This document shows, piece by piece, positions 8,946 to 18,945 of a DNA stretch of 64,000 nt; position 1 is the first letter of the stretch, and every line of letters starts with the position of its first letter. The DNA is from Salinibacterium sp. M195 (GTDB lineage Bacteria > Actinomycetota > Actinomycetes > Actinomycetales > Microbacteriaceae). A program made the translations under genes and the position numbers. The DNA lies in NCBI RefSeq assembly GCF_019443965.1, contig NZ_CP040814.1, positions 1,240,001 through 1,304,000 on the forward strand. Direction: 5' to 3'. The notes beneath the pieces were generated by a model. It had not been told where the DNA came from and ran no database searches. It saw only the letters and a list, made by a program, of their open reading frames with translations.

Positions 8946-9344
8946 CTAGTCCTTCTCGTCGAACTCCAGCGAGCTTGAGTTCAGGCAGAAGCGGTCACCG
9001 GTCGGAGTCTGGTTGGCATCGTCAAAGAGGTGACCCAAGTGCGAACCACAGGTTGCGCACAGAACTTCGGTGCGCAACATGCCGAGTGAGCGGTCTTCGC
9101 GAAGCTCCACAGCATCCGGGTTGATCGCTTCGTAGAAGCTTGGCCATCCCGAACCAGAATCAAATTTGGTGCCGCTCTTGAACAGCTCGGCCTGACAAGC
9201 GCCACAGCGGTACGTTCCCTCACGCTTTTCGTCGAGAAGTGCGCCAGACCAGGGGCGATCAGTGCCAGCTTCGCGCAGAACCGAATACTTGAGTCCAAGT
9301 TCTTCGCGCCACTGCTCTTCTGTCTTATTCACCTTGTACGTCAT
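8946..9344 (-). CDS. msrB: Peptide-methionine (R)-S-oxide reductase
   Basis: A 132-aa MsrB, the usual size. It reduces the R epimer of methionine sulfoxide in proteins. Two zinc-binding CxxC pairs are visible ('CGAC' and 'CATC'), the SelR core 'FDSGSGWPSFYEAI', and the catalytic cysteine in 'DRFCLNSSSLEF'. A strong AAAGGAG ribosome site precedes the ATG. It is divergent from the acetyltransferase gene, with only about 50 bp between the starts. Confidence 0.96.
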   Translation of the reverse strand: MTYKVNKTEEQWREELGLKYSVLREAGTDRPWSGALLDEKREGTYRCGACQAELFKSGTKFDSGSGWPSFYEAINPDAVELREDRSLGMLRTEVLCATCGSHLGHLFDDANQTPTGDRFCLNSSSLEFDEKD

Positions 9345-9397
9345 AGTGGTCTCCTTTGTTCGTCAGCTTGCGCTGCCAGTACATTAAACTCGTACTT

Positions 9398-9856
9398 GTG
9401 CTGAATGATTCCGTGATCGCCAAGTCTTGGGGCGAATTAACAACAACCGAGCTCTACTCGATCATGAAACTGCGCACAGACGTGTTTTTTGTTGAGCAAA
9501 AAGTCGACGAAGAAGAACTCGACAACCGCGACCAGGAAGACACCACCGGGCATTACTGGATCGTCGACGACCGCGGTGTCGCGGCCTATATCCGCGTTCT
9601 CTATAACGACACCGCCGAATACTTGGACGGCCACCGCGTGATCGGACGAGTTGTTGTCCGCGGAGACCGCCGTGGTGAAGGGCTCGCCCAGATCATCATG
9701 AAGCGCATCGTCGATGACTTCTCCGACGAAGCAATGCTGCTGCACGCGCAGGAGTACATTGTGCCGCTCTATGCAAAATTCGGCTTCGAATCATTCGGTG
9801 AGCTCTATGAAGAAGCCGCCATCATGCACCAATCCATGTATCGGGCGGCACAGTAA
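9398..9856 (+). CDS. GNAT acetyltransferase, ElaA-like
   Basis: A 152-aa protein from GTG 9398. The ElaA-type beginning ('LTTTELYSIMKLRTDVFFVE') is followed by the acetyl-CoA pyrophosphate loop region 'VVRGDRRGEGLAQIIMKRI'. The C-terminal part 'AQEYIVPLYAKFGFESFGE' matches the family. The acceptor is unknown. The start is uncertain; in-frame GTG 9413 and an upstream TTG are alternatives. Its stop overlaps the start of the HtaA-domain gene (TAATG), so the two are probably co-transcribed, although the functional link is not obvious. Confidence 0.88.
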   Translation: MLNDSVIAKSWGELTTTELYSIMKLRTDVFFVEQKVDEEELDNRDQEDTTGHYWIVDDRGVAAYIRVLYNDTAEYLDGHRVIGRVVVRGDRRGEGLAQIIMKRIVDDFSDEAMLLHAQEYIVPLYAKFGFESFGELYEEAAIMHQSMYRAAQ

Positions 9857-10662
9857 TGCGAAGGCTCAACGTCTGTGTGCTGGGGCCAGCAGCCCTCATC
9901 ATTACCGCCATCGCGATCGCACTTACGCCCATGACCAGCAATGCCGCCGAACCGGTGGCGGGGTCGCGGCTGCCCGCACTCGAATCCAGCACCAGCGCTA
10001 GCGCCGATGACGCTACCTGCGAGATTTCGGATGCCGCTATCACCTGGGGAATCAAAGAGTCGCTGCGGTCCTACATCAGTGGCACCATCGCCAACGGAGA
10101 ATGGGCTGTCAGCGACGGTGCCACCTACGAAACCCCCAACTTCGGATGGTCAACAGGCTCTGGCGTATTGGATGCCGGTGAGGGAGTAATCGCGTTTGAC
10201 GGCGCGCTCCGCTTCACCGGGCACGATGGCATTCTCGACACCACACTCAGCAGTCTTGAGTTATCTTTCGACGGCAGCACAACCGCGCACCTCATCTTTG
10301 ACGTCTCAGGAACGACGCAAGACGGAAACCCCGTTGACGAAACGGGTGTCGAATTCGCCGACATCAACATCGCAGGGATTGCGGTAACCGATGGGAGAGC
10401 AACGCTGAATGACGCTCCCGTAGTCCTGACCGAAACTGGGTCGGCCGCCTTCGGCACCTACCCGGCGGGGGAGGCTCTCGACCCGATCACCGTCAACTTC
10501 AGCGCAACTGAAAGCTGCATGCCCGCCCCCAAAGAGGCTGTAACAGCGCTGGCGCGGAATACCGCTGTCATCGTCACGGTCGGTGTCGTTGTCGCGGCAG
10601 GTGGCCTTGTGTTCTATGTCGCACGTCGGCGCGGAACGAAACGCGAACCAACCACAAAGTAG
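9856..10662 (+). CDS. HtaA-domain haem-binding cell-surface protein
   Basis: A 268-aa exported protein. It has a signal peptide (residues 1-31, cleavage after about SNAA), one HtaA domain (about 56-215) and a C-terminal membrane anchor (about 236-256) followed by a basic tail (RRRGTKREPTTK). The domain shows the expected 'ITWGIKESLRSYISG' segment with the tyrosine used as haem ligand in corynebacterial HtaA, and 'GHDGILDTTLS' with a conserved His. Only one HtaA domain is present, whereas corynebacterial HtaA has two. It faces the HmuT-like gene, which supports a role in haem capture. Confidence 0.88.
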   Translation: MRRLNVCVLGPAALIITAIAIALTPMTSNAAEPVAGSRLPALESSTSASADDATCEISDAAITWGIKESLRSYISGTIANGEWAVSDGATYETPNFGWSTGSGVLDAGEGVIAFDGALRFTGHDGILDTTLSSLELSFDGSTTAHLIFDVSGTTQDGNPVDETGVEFADINIAGIAVTDGRATLNDAPVVLTETGSAAFGTYPAGEALDPITVNFSATESCMPAPKEAVTALARNTAVIVTVGVVVAAGGLVFYVARRRGTKREPTTK

Positions 10663-10695
10663 AAGACTCGACAGGCGCGAACGCGCGGCGTTTCC

Positions 10696-11802
10696 TTACG
10701 AGCCCGAACTAGGCGCGTAGATCGCCCTCGCGAGAGCATCGAGCACCAACACCGTGCGTGGACCGAAGCTCAAAATCTCACCGTCATCCATCTCAACGAA
10801 TCGTTGATTCTTGCCTGCCTCAGTGAGTGCGACCGCCGGGCGAGCCTCAAGCAAACCGCTCACGCCTCCGACGCTATCCAGGCCACTCGTCATCACTAAA
10901 ATCAGATCAGGATTCGCGGCAACCATCGCCTCATCCGTCATCGGGCGCATGCCCCTGAGGCCAATTTCAGCCGCGACATCCACACCACCAAGGGCATCGA
11001 TCAGAACATCAGAGCCAGATTCCTGGCCGAACAAGTAATAGACACCCGACGTGCCCCGCAAGTAAAGGAACATCATGCGCAAGCGGTCACCGCGAGGCAC
11101 AAAGTCGGCGATCTCCGCTACCTTCGCATCAATCTCAGTCTTCAGCTGCTCTCCGAGAACAACGCCAGCCGCCGGAGCACCCAGCGCCGCAGCAGTCTGG
11201 CGCGCCAACTCAGCGACGCCCTCTACAGACGCGTCCGTCTCAACAAAGACCACCGGGATGCCTGCATCACGCAACTGCAACACCACATCAATCGGACCAA
11301 TCGACCCATCCGTCAGGATCAGATCTGGCCGCATCGCCAAAACCGCCTCGCTGTTGACGGTATGAGCACTCGACGTAATCACCGGCAACGCGGCAGCCTC
11401 ATCAAAGGTGGTTGAAATGTCGCGTGCAACCAAAGAATCGAGCAAACCCAGACCCGCGATCGTCGCCGCGATCGAACCAGAAATATCCATCGCAATCACG
11501 CGGTCCGTTGACGTGACCGTCACCGGAGTATCGCCGCTGAGATCATGCGACAGCACCGTCGTCGGCAACGCCTGCGCCGGTGCAACCGCCGGAGCGGAAA
11601 TACCAGAGGACGGAAGGGCAGCGCGAACAAGTCCGCTGTAATCCTTCGCATCGCTCAACGTCTTCAACGAGGCAAGGGGAGCGCCCGGATCGGCCGTGAC
11701 GGTAACCGCTGCGCTCTCTGGCGAGGCAGCGGACGCGCATCCACTCGCCGCAAGCAGCACGCTAGACAACACCACAACAGTGGCGAAAAATCGTGTGCGC
11801 AT
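10696..11802 (-). CDS. HmuT-like haem ABC transporter substrate-binding lipoprotein
   Basis: A 368-aa lipoprotein. The signal peptide ends at a lipobox (LAASGC), followed by a 50-residue linker and a PeripBP_2/HmuT-type fold. Family signatures include 'DRVIAMDISGSIAATIAGLG', 'AVLAMRPDLILTDGSIGP' and 'GGVDVAAEIGLRGMRPMTDE'. It would hand haem to an HmuUV permease, but no permease or ATPase gene is adjacent; both neighbours point elsewhere. ATG 11802 is preferred over TTG 11811 because it gives a normal signal-peptide n-region. A candidate IdeR box lies 26 bp upstream. Confidence 0.87.
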   Translation of the reverse strand: MRTRFFATVVVLSSVLLAASGCASAASPESAAVTVTADPGAPLASLKTLSDAKDYSGLVRAALPSSGISAPAVAPAQALPTTVLSHDLSGDTPVTVTSTDRVIAMDISGSIAATIAGLGLLDSLVARDISTTFDEAAALPVITSSAHTVNSEAVLAMRPDLILTDGSIGPIDVVLQLRDAGIPVVFVETDASVEGVAELARQTAAALGAPAAGVVLGEQLKTEIDAKVAEIADFVPRGDRLRMMFLYLRGTSGVYYLFGQESGSDVLIDALGGVDVAAEIGLRGMRPMTDEAMVAANPDLILVMTSGLDSVGGVSGLLEARPAVALTEAGKNQRFVEMDDGEILSFGPRTVLVLDALARAIYAPSSGS

Positions 11803-11827
11803 GAAGGCCAATCAGGGAAGCGGGAAC

Positions 11828-11846
11828 TAAGGCAATCCTAACCTTT
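11828..11846. promoter_or_regulatory. Candidate IdeR/DtxR iron box
   Basis: The 19-mer TAAGGCAATCCTAACCTTT matches the DtxR/IdeR consensus at about 12 of 19 positions and keeps the outer AAGG...CCTT symmetry. It is placed just upstream of the HmuT-like gene. An IdeR-type repressor is encoded at 26794, which makes iron repression plausible. Not verified experimentally or by matrix scoring. Confidence 0.55.
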
Positions 11847-11934
11847 ACGGCCGCGAATTGGGCCTCAAGCCGAGTCGTTCGGCATTCGCATAGGAACCGA
11901 GCCCTAGAATTGCCACAATATTGGAGGTCTTGCC

Positions 11935-12234
11935 GTGTCTGAAAACGAAACCGCGTCGCATGCCTCGACAGCGCTGCCCGAACGCTCCGTGCAGATCCTC
12001 AACTTCGAGCGCGAATGGACCCGACACGTCGGTGCCAAAGAAGAAGCCATCAGCTCCCAGTTTCACATCTCCAGCGCGCGCTACTATCAAATGCTCAACG
12101 CCGTGATCGATACCCCAGCAGCCGTAAAATACGACCCCATGCTGGTCTCACGACTGCGCCGCAACCGAGACAACCGGATGCGCAAAAACAGCACAAACGC
12201 GGCCAACCACCACAACGAAGAATTGACAAACTAA
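11935..12234 (+). CDS. DUF3263 domain-containing protein
   Basis: A 99-aa protein with the DUF3263 core 'ILNFEREWTRHVGAKEEAI' and 'SSARYYQMLNAVIDTPAAVK'. The C-terminus is a basic tail rich in Arg/Asn. The pattern resembles a small helix-turn-helix DNA-binding fold, but the function is unknown. A TTGGAGG ribosome site lies 7 nt before the GTG start. It is three bases upstream of the LytR_C gene, a pairing common in Microbacteriaceae. Confidence 0.88.
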   Translation: MSENETASHASTALPERSVQILNFEREWTRHVGAKEEAISSQFHISSARYYQMLNAVIDTPAAVKYDPMLVSRLRRNRDNRMRKNSTNAANHHNEELTN

Positions 12235-12237
12235 ACA

Positions 12238-12810
12238 ATGGCGAGCTACCCGAAAGACCGATTCGATGAACAGCCCGACGACGTCGAACGCATCGGTGCA
12301 CACCGCGGCCCCCGACGACGCGGTCGCGGCTGGATCGGATTCGCCTGGGCACTACTCGCCACCGGAATCCTCGTCTTCGGCGGACTCTACGCGCTTAGCC
12401 AATACCTCGGTGACGACCTCGGCATCCCCATCTTCGCCACCCCCGAAGAACCGGTAGACGCCCCCGACCCCGTCGAAACCGTCGCGCCCGTCACTGACCC
12501 CGCAGCCATCGACCCCGCCAGAGCCATCACCATCGACGTGCTCAACGGAAGCTCCGAAACGTCCGCGCAAACCAGCGCATTCGACGAACTCAGCGCCGCT
12601 GGTTGGCCCATGGGAAGCGCAGCACCCGCCTCAGACCGCAGCATCGAAGAGACCTTCATCTACTACAGCAACGCCGCAGACGAAGACGTAGCCTCCGGAC
12701 TCGTGAGCGCCCTAGGGATCGGGGAAATCCGCCTCGTCGAACCCGAGATATTCCCCGCCGCCGCGCTCACCATCGTGCTCGGAAGCGACTACCTCACAAG
12801 CGGCCAATAA
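12238..12810 (+). CDS. LytR C-terminal-domain membrane protein
   Basis: A 190-aa protein: basic cytoplasmic N-terminus (1-30), one membrane helix (about 32-53), a Pro/Asp-rich linker (70-95), then a LytR_C domain (about 98-188) beginning 'AITIDVLNGSSETSAQTSAF' and containing 'FIYYSNAADEDVASGLVSAL'. There is no LytR-CpsA-Psr catalytic domain, so it is likely an accessory envelope protein; the role is unknown. It probably forms an operon with DUF3263; groEL downstream has its own regulated promoter. Confidence 0.88.
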   Translation: MASYPKDRFDEQPDDVERIGAHRGPRRRGRGWIGFAWALLATGILVFGGLYALSQYLGDDLGIPIFATPEEPVDAPDPVETVAPVTDPAAIDPARAITIDVLNGSSETSAQTSAFDELSAAGWPMGSAAPASDRSIEETFIYYSNAADEDVASGLVSALGIGEIRLVEPEIFPAAALTIVLGSDYLTSGQ

Positions 12811-12849
12811 GCAGAACCGGGACGACACCGACCCACACCGGCCACTCGC

Positions 12850-13006
12850 GCACTCACCCCTATCGAGTGTGCGGGGCTGCTGTGCGCTCACCTCTGTCGA
12901 GTGTGCGGGGCTGTTGTGCACTCACCCCTGTCGAGTGCGCAGGGCTGTTGTGCACTCAGCCCTGTCGAGTGCGCAGGGCTGTCTTGCACTCACCCCTGTC
13001 GAGTGC
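12850..13006 (+). repeat. Five tandem 34-bp units carrying CIRCE-like palindromes
   Basis: Five units start at 12850, 12884, 12918, 12952 and 12986, exactly 34 bp apart. Each holds GCACTC (GCGCTC in unit 2), a 9-bp spacer close to ACCCCTGTC, then GAGTGC or GAGTGT, joined by a GC-rich linker (GCGGGGCTGnTGT type). The arms and the 9-bp spacer are those of the HrcA operator CIRCE. The last unit continues into TAA, completing the right arm GAGTGCTAA. Confidence 0.9.
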
Positions 13007-13011
13007 TAATT

Positions 13012-14715
<1,704 letters not shown>

Positions 14716-14749
14716 GTCCTCTCGCTTCACAGAGTCTCACCGCAGTACA

Positions 14750-14785
14750 CAGAATGGGCGTCTCCTTGGGGAGGCGCCCATTCTG
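14750..14785 (+). terminator. Terminator after groEL
   Basis: A long near-perfect inverted repeat with 16-nt arms (left arm CAGAATGGGCGTCTCC, right arm GGAGGCGCCCATTCTG, 4-nt loop), 35 bp after the groEL stop. There is no clear T-run. It also faces the convergent WXG100 gene and can serve both strands. Confidence 0.8.
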
Positions 14786-14886
14786 GCGTTAACGGGCTGT
14801 GCGAGCCTGAGCGGCTGCGTCAGCTACGGAGATTGTGGAGATTGCGGACGCCGCAGTAGTTGACCACGGCGGTGTCAGCGGTCGGT

Positions 14887-15177
14887 CTAGCGAACGAAGA
14901 GGCGAGCATTCGCCGCCTCGATCTCTGCATACTGTTGGCCCGCCTGGGTGAGGGCGTGATTGATGGCGGCCAGATTCTCTTCCACCCGCTGCTGGGTAAC
15001 CTTCCAGTCGGTGACGACCGAGGAGAAGGCTGTTGCTGCCTGCCCCGTCCACGAGCCCTGAAGGTTCGTGAGTTGGCCGTGTAAACCAGAGACCTCTGCT
15101 TGAATCCGACTTATTGAGTTCTGTACCGCACCAGTCGCGCTGAGGACGGCATCGCTATCTACTTGGTATCGAGTCAT
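14887..15177 (-). CDS. WXG100 family (EsxA-like) protein
   Basis: A 96-aa helical-hairpin protein of the length typical for WXG100 substrates of type VII secretion. The turn motif is 'LQGSWTGQAA' (about residues 39-48), flanked by two amphipathic helices. The C-terminus 'QQYAEIEAANARLF' fits the family but the YxxxD/E secretion signal is not clear-cut. No EccC or other secretion component is in the window. A TACCGT box six bases before the ATG suggests a leaderless transcript of its own. It lies 39 bp downstream of the histidine kinase gene. Confidence 0.88.
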   Translation of the reverse strand: MTRYQVDSDAVLSATGAVQNSISRIQAEVSGLHGQLTNLQGSWTGQAATAFSSVVTDWKVTQQRVEENLAAINHALTQAGQQYAEIEAANARLFVR

Positions 15178-15183
15178 ATCTCG

Positions 15184-15189
15184 ACGGTA
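15184..15189 (-). promoter_or_regulatory. Putative -10 box of WXG100 gene
   Basis: TACCGT on the minus strand, with six bases between it and the ATG at 15177. This spacing puts the transcription start at or next to the A of the start codon (leaderless). Confidence 0.45.
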
Positions 15190-15216
15190 GATCGCGGCTC
15201 TTCTGTGCTTCGCCAG

Positions 15217-16929
15217 TTAGTCGGCTTCGGTGTTCTCCGGCTCGTGTGGCTGGCTGGGGAGGAGCGGAAGCTCAACGCGGAACGTTGCACCGCCGCCGGG
15301 GGTTTCTAACGCCTGAACGGTTCCCTTGTGCGCGTGCACGATTGCCGCAACGATCGCGAGGCCGAGGCCACTGCCGCCGGTGTCACGGTTTCGTGAGCTG
15401 TCCGCGCGCCAGAACCGCTCGAAAACCTTGTCGCGGATTTGCTGCGGGATTCCTTCGCCGTGGTCGATAACCGACAGTACGGCCATCTGGCGTTCGCGAT
15501 CTACTCCGACGCCGATCTCCACCGGGGTGTCTTCAGTAGCGAAACGCAGGGCGTTGGTCACGAGGTTGGTGAGCACCTGGCGGATCTTATTCTCTTCGGC
15601 CATCACCACTGCGTTGAGGTCTTGGGGGACCGGTGCGACGATCTGGGTGATCCGCGCTGCAGCTTTAGCGACTGCTGCCGACTTCTTGCGCGATGCAAGA
15701 CGGGAGAGGCGCGCGCCAGCAGCGGCGATGGGGCCGGTAGCAATGGCAGCAACGCCACGAGACGGTGTGCTTGGTTCCGGGTCCGAACTCTCGGGGAGCG
15801 TGATCGCCATCGTGTCAGTGCTGTGCTCAGGGGCGACTGTGGGATGGGCGTCGATAGTGGGGTGAGTATTGATGACGTTCACAATGCGGCCTGCTGACGC
15901 GCGAGCATCCATCGCAGCATCATTTGCCAGCGGCAGGAGATCGACTTCTGTGAGCTGCAGCGGCTTGGTCTCGTCGATGCGCGCTAGCTCGAGCAGATCT
16001 TCGACAAGGCCGCCCATGCGGATGGCCTCTTTCTCAATGCGTTCCATCGCCTGGGCAATATCGTCAGGCTTCGTGATCGCGCCCATACGGTACAGCTCGG
16101 CATAGCCGCGCACTGTCACGAGAGGGGTGCGCAGTTCGTGGCTGGCGTCACCAACAAAACGTCTCATCTGGTCGATAGTTCGGGCGCGGTCGGCGAACGC
16201 ACGATCGATTCGGCCCAGCATCGAGTTGAGTGAGCGATTGAGTCGCCCCACTTCGGTGTTGGGGGTTGCCCCCGAGAGTCTCTGGTCGAAATCACCGTCG
16301 GCGAAACGTGCGGCCGTCGCCTCAACTTCTCGCAGCGGGGAGAAGGTGGAGGTCACCAACAGCCGCGTGAGGGCGCCCCCGACGATGACCACCGTCAAGC
16401 CGAAGAATAAGAAGATGGCGGCGTAGCGAGAAACGATGCTGTTGGAGTCGACCAGATCTCGAGCGATGACGATTGTCACAAAGTCGATGCCGATGGTGCT
16501 GGATGCGGGGTAGGCGATGACTCGCCACTGGCCTCCGAGAGAAGTGCTCGGGAGTGTGAACGCACCGCTTTGTTCGCTGGCGATCTTGAGCGTAAGACCG
16601 TCGAGGATGGGGCGGGCGGCATCCTCTTCGCGGCTATTGCACCGCATGGTGCCGTCGTGATTGAGAACCGCGAAGTAGAGGTCGTTGGGCAGGCGAGAAA
16701 CGCTGCATTGGGGATCACGAGCGGTGCCGGTGTATTGGATGCGGCCGTCTAGTCCGTCAGCGGCGGCGGTGATCTTTTCGTCGGTCTGTTGAAGTAGATA
16801 GTCCCGCAGTACCGCGGCGGTGCCAACACCGGCAACGAGGAGCCCCATGGTGAGCAGAAGTACCGTTACGCCGGTGACTTTTGTGCGCAGGGAGATACGG
16901 CTCCAGGCGTCGGGGATCTTCTCCTGCAT
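15217..16929 (-). CDS. Membrane sensor histidine kinase
   Basis: A 570-aa kinase. Membrane helices lie at about 19-42 and 168-192 and bracket an extracellular sensor domain with two cysteines (75 and 97). A HAMP domain (about 190-243) follows, then the HisKA dimerisation domain with phospho-acceptor His264 in 'GDASHELRTPLVTVRGYAEL'. The ATPase domain has the N-box around Asn455-Asn459, 'DHGEGIP' and 'GGSGLGLAIV'. About 85 residues rich in Ala, Ser, Pro and Thr (about 354-438) interrupt the region between HisKA and the N-box. It pairs with the response regulator upstream; a hairpin and a separate TACCGT -10-like box lie between the two genes. Confidence 0.94.
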   Translation of the reverse strand: MQEKIPDAWSRISLRTKVTGVTVLLLTMGLLVAGVGTAAVLRDYLLQQTDEKITAAADGLDGRIQYTGTARDPQCSVSRLPNDLYFAVLNHDGTMRCNSREEDAARPILDGLTLKIASEQSGAFTLPSTSLGGQWRVIAYPASSTIGIDFVTIVIARDLVDSNSIVSRYAAIFLFFGLTVVIVGGALTRLLVTSTFSPLREVEATAARFADGDFDQRLSGATPNTEVGRLNRSLNSMLGRIDRAFADRARTIDQMRRFVGDASHELRTPLVTVRGYAELYRMGAITKPDDIAQAMERIEKEAIRMGGLVEDLLELARIDETKPLQLTEVDLLPLANDAAMDARASAGRIVNVINTHPTIDAHPTVAPEHSTDTMAITLPESSDPEPSTPSRGVAAIATGPIAAAGARLSRLASRKKSAAVAKAAARITQIVAPVPQDLNAVVMAEENKIRQVLTNLVTNALRFATEDTPVEIGVGVDRERQMAVLSVIDHGEGIPQQIRDKVFERFWRADSSRNRDTGGSGLGLAIVAAIVHAHKGTVQALETPGGGATFRVELPLLPSQPHEPENTEAD

Positions 16930-16972
16930 GATAGTGAACGGTACCTTGCGTGGCTGGGAAAAAGGAACAAGT

Positions 16973-17014
16973 ATGGCCAGCTGAACACGCGGTATTCGGC
17001 GTTCAACTGGCCAT
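16973..17014 (-). terminator. Hairpin between response regulator and kinase genes
   Basis: An inverted repeat of about 15 bp with one or two mismatches (ATGGCCAGCTGAACA on one side, its near-complement ending TGGCCAT on the other). It lies just after the regulator stop on the minus strand, so it can attenuate read-through into the kinase gene. Confidence 0.65.
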
Positions 17015-17022
17015 CAAGGTTG

Positions 17023-17715
17023 TTACGGCTTTGCTGCTTTCAGCATGTAACCGAATCCACGCTTCGTCTGGATGAGCGGTTCTTCGGTGTGCTGATCGAG
17101 CTTGCGGCGCAGGTAAGAAATGTAGCTTTCTACGATGCCGGCATCGCCGTTGAAGTCGTATTCCCACACGTGATCGAGGATCTGAGCCTTCGAGAGTACG
17201 CGGTTGGGGTTGAGCATGAGGTAACGCAGCAGTTTGAACTCTGTAGGGCTGAGTTCGATCTGTTCGTTGCCAATGCTCACCTCGTGGGTGTCTTGGTCCA
17301 TCGTGAGATCGCCAGCGCGGATGATCGTCTCTTCGTCATCGGCCATTGTGCGGCGCAGAATGGCTTTGATACGAGCCACGATTTCGTCGAGGCTGAATGG
17401 CTTCGTCACGTAGTCGTCGCCACCGACCGTGAGCCCCATGATCTTATCTTCGGTGTCGTCTTTTGCCGTAAGGAAAAGGATGGGGGAGGTGTAACCAGAG
17501 GCTCGCAGCCGCTTGGTTACTCCGAACCCGTTCATGTCGGGCAGCATCACGTCGAGAATGATGAGGTCGGGTTCTTCTTCAAGAACCGCCGAGATCGTTT
17601 GTGCCCCACTTCCCACTGCGCGCACAGCAAATCCCGCGAAGCGCAGGCTCGTGGTGAGCAGGTCGCGAATGTTCGGTTCGTCGTCAACAATGAGAATCTT
17701 CGGTCCGTCAGCCAT
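17023..17715 (-). CDS. OmpR-family response regulator
   Basis: A 230-aa regulator. The receiver domain (residues 6-118) has acidic residues 'DDE', phospho-acceptor Asp in 'LIILDVMLPDMNGF' and the switch lysine in 'GGDDYVTKPF'. The winged-helix domain (about 133-226) ends with 'ISYLRRKLDQHTEEPLIQTK' and 'GFGYML'. It resembles the PhoP/TcrX group of actinobacteria. It is cognate to the kinase gene immediately downstream. A GATACT box six bases before the ATG suggests a leaderless mRNA. Confidence 0.94.
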   Translation of the reverse strand: MADGPKILIVDDEPNIRDLLTTSLRFAGFAVRAVGSGAQTISAVLEEEPDLIILDVMLPDMNGFGVTKRLRASGYTSPILFLTAKDDTEDKIMGLTVGGDDYVTKPFSLDEIVARIKAILRRTMADDEETIIRAGDLTMDQDTHEVSIGNEQIELSPTEFKLLRYLMLNPNRVLSKAQILDHVWEYDFNGDAGIVESYISYLRRKLDQHTEEPLIQTKRGFGYMLKAAKP

Positions 17716-17860
17716 GACCCCAGTATCTGCGTGTTTCCTGAACGCGCGCTGATAGTGACGGGCGTGTCGGTTAGTTGTTCACCCACTATTTCATTGAGTA
17801 TTCTTTACTTTTAGGCATAGGGTGGGACACGGAGACATTCCTGGTGAGGGGAGACACAGA

Positions 17861-18124
17861 ATGAAGCGTCTAATCGTGGGATCAGTAATCGCATTTGGGG
17901 CCGGAGCGCTGGTGTTTGGAGCCATCGCGGTGTTCTCGAACGTCGCGCGATTCAGCGACATCAACTGGTGGAGTGTCAACGGAGTGACTCCCATGTGGCC
18001 GCTGACTGTCGGTTACAGCTCGATGCTCCTCATGGCTCTCAGCACATCATTTCTGATCGTGCTGGCAATTATCGACCTGATTCGTGGTGCTCGTCTGAAA
18101 TGGGAAACGCAGACTGGGGAGTAG
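17861..18124 (+). CDS. Small two-helix membrane protein, unknown function
   Basis: An 87-aa protein with a GAGGGGAG ribosome site 8 nt before the ATG. Two hydrophobic segments (about 3-24 and 49-72) flank an external loop 'RFSDINWWSVNGVTPMW'; the tail is basic and cytoplasmic. It is not recognised as a named family. It is divergent from the response regulator and convergent with the methyltransferase-like gene. Confidence 0.7.
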   Translation: MKRLIVGSVIAFGAGALVFGAIAVFSNVARFSDINWWSVNGVTPMWPLTVGYSSMLLMALSTSFLIVLAIIDLIRGARLKWETQTGE

Positions 18125-18150
18125 CAGATTGGTCCGTCTGAGTGTTCAGC

Positions 18151-18801
18151 TCAGCGTTGGAGCTGAAATACATACGCGAACGCCGGCTTTGTGTACGCCA
18201 CGCCTCGACCAGAGCTACGGATCAATTCGGCGTCTGCGGCTTCCGGTTTCTTCGGGATGAGATAGTCCGCGAGGTTGTCGCGGTCGATTCGGTAGCGTCC
18301 ATCGCGCTGGTGGATCGCTCCTACCAACGTCGCGCGCGGGTCTAGCGCCGCGAGGCTCGCATCGCCATGGCTGCTGTTGGCGAGGAACAAGCCGCCCGGT
18401 TTTAGGTAGCGCGCGCAGTGATCCCACGCTGGCCCGGTGTAGAGCGCGATGAGCAGGTCGAACGAATTGTCGGAGAGTTCGAGCGGTGCGGTGAAGTCGG
18501 CGGGGAGGAAAGCGATTTCTGCTGCCGCCCCCGGAAGCGCTAGATCTTTTAGTTCAGACGCGACAAGTTCATGATTGGCGAAGAACCGAGCCGCCCGCCG
18601 ATCCGTGTCGACGTAGGTGACAGCGGGAATTCCTGTCGAAGGTGACAGATCAAGGTAGCTGCCGACATTGAGCGCTGACGTCACTGGCCAGATCGCTACA
18701 AGCCCTTGGAAGAGCCCGGAACGGTCTCCGATCGACTCCTTGTACGTATTCCACGAGGGTGCACTCGGCTTGCGTTTTTCTGTTGCAGCGTTCGATGTCA
18801 T
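18151..18801 (-). CDS. Class I SAM-dependent methyltransferase-like protein
   Basis: A 216-aa soluble protein. 'GSYLDLSPSTGIPAVTYVDT' resembles motif I and the acidic residue after strand 2 of Rossmann methyltransferases. 'FDLLIALYTGPAWDHCARYL' and 'KPGGLFLANSSHGDASLAAL' resemble motifs IV-VI. The glycine motif is not canonical (GSYLDLSPSTG rather than GxGxG), so catalytic activity and substrate are uncertain. It is monocistronic. Confidence 0.7.
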   Translation of the reverse strand: MTSNAATEKRKPSAPSWNTYKESIGDRSGLFQGLVAIWPVTSALNVGSYLDLSPSTGIPAVTYVDTDRRAARFFANHELVASELKDLALPGAAAEIAFLPADFTAPLELSDNSFDLLIALYTGPAWDHCARYLKPGGLFLANSSHGDASLAALDPRATLVGAIHQRDGRYRIDRDNLADYLIPKKPEAADAELIRSSGRGVAYTKPAFAYVFQLQR

Positions 18802-18945
18802 GGAGGAGGCCTCTCTGCCAGGTGAGGATCGGGGGAGCCCAACGCTATCAATCCTTCGCGACTGGCACCGTTATGGCATCACCGACGTAGCGAAAGCCGA
18901 AGCGAAAACCGCGACTGTGCGGCGCGCACGGCGCACACTAGAGAG

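Noticed and set aside
17020..17814. A 264-codon plus-strand frame over the response regulator
   Set aside because: Antisense to a clear OmpR-family gene; no domain pattern.
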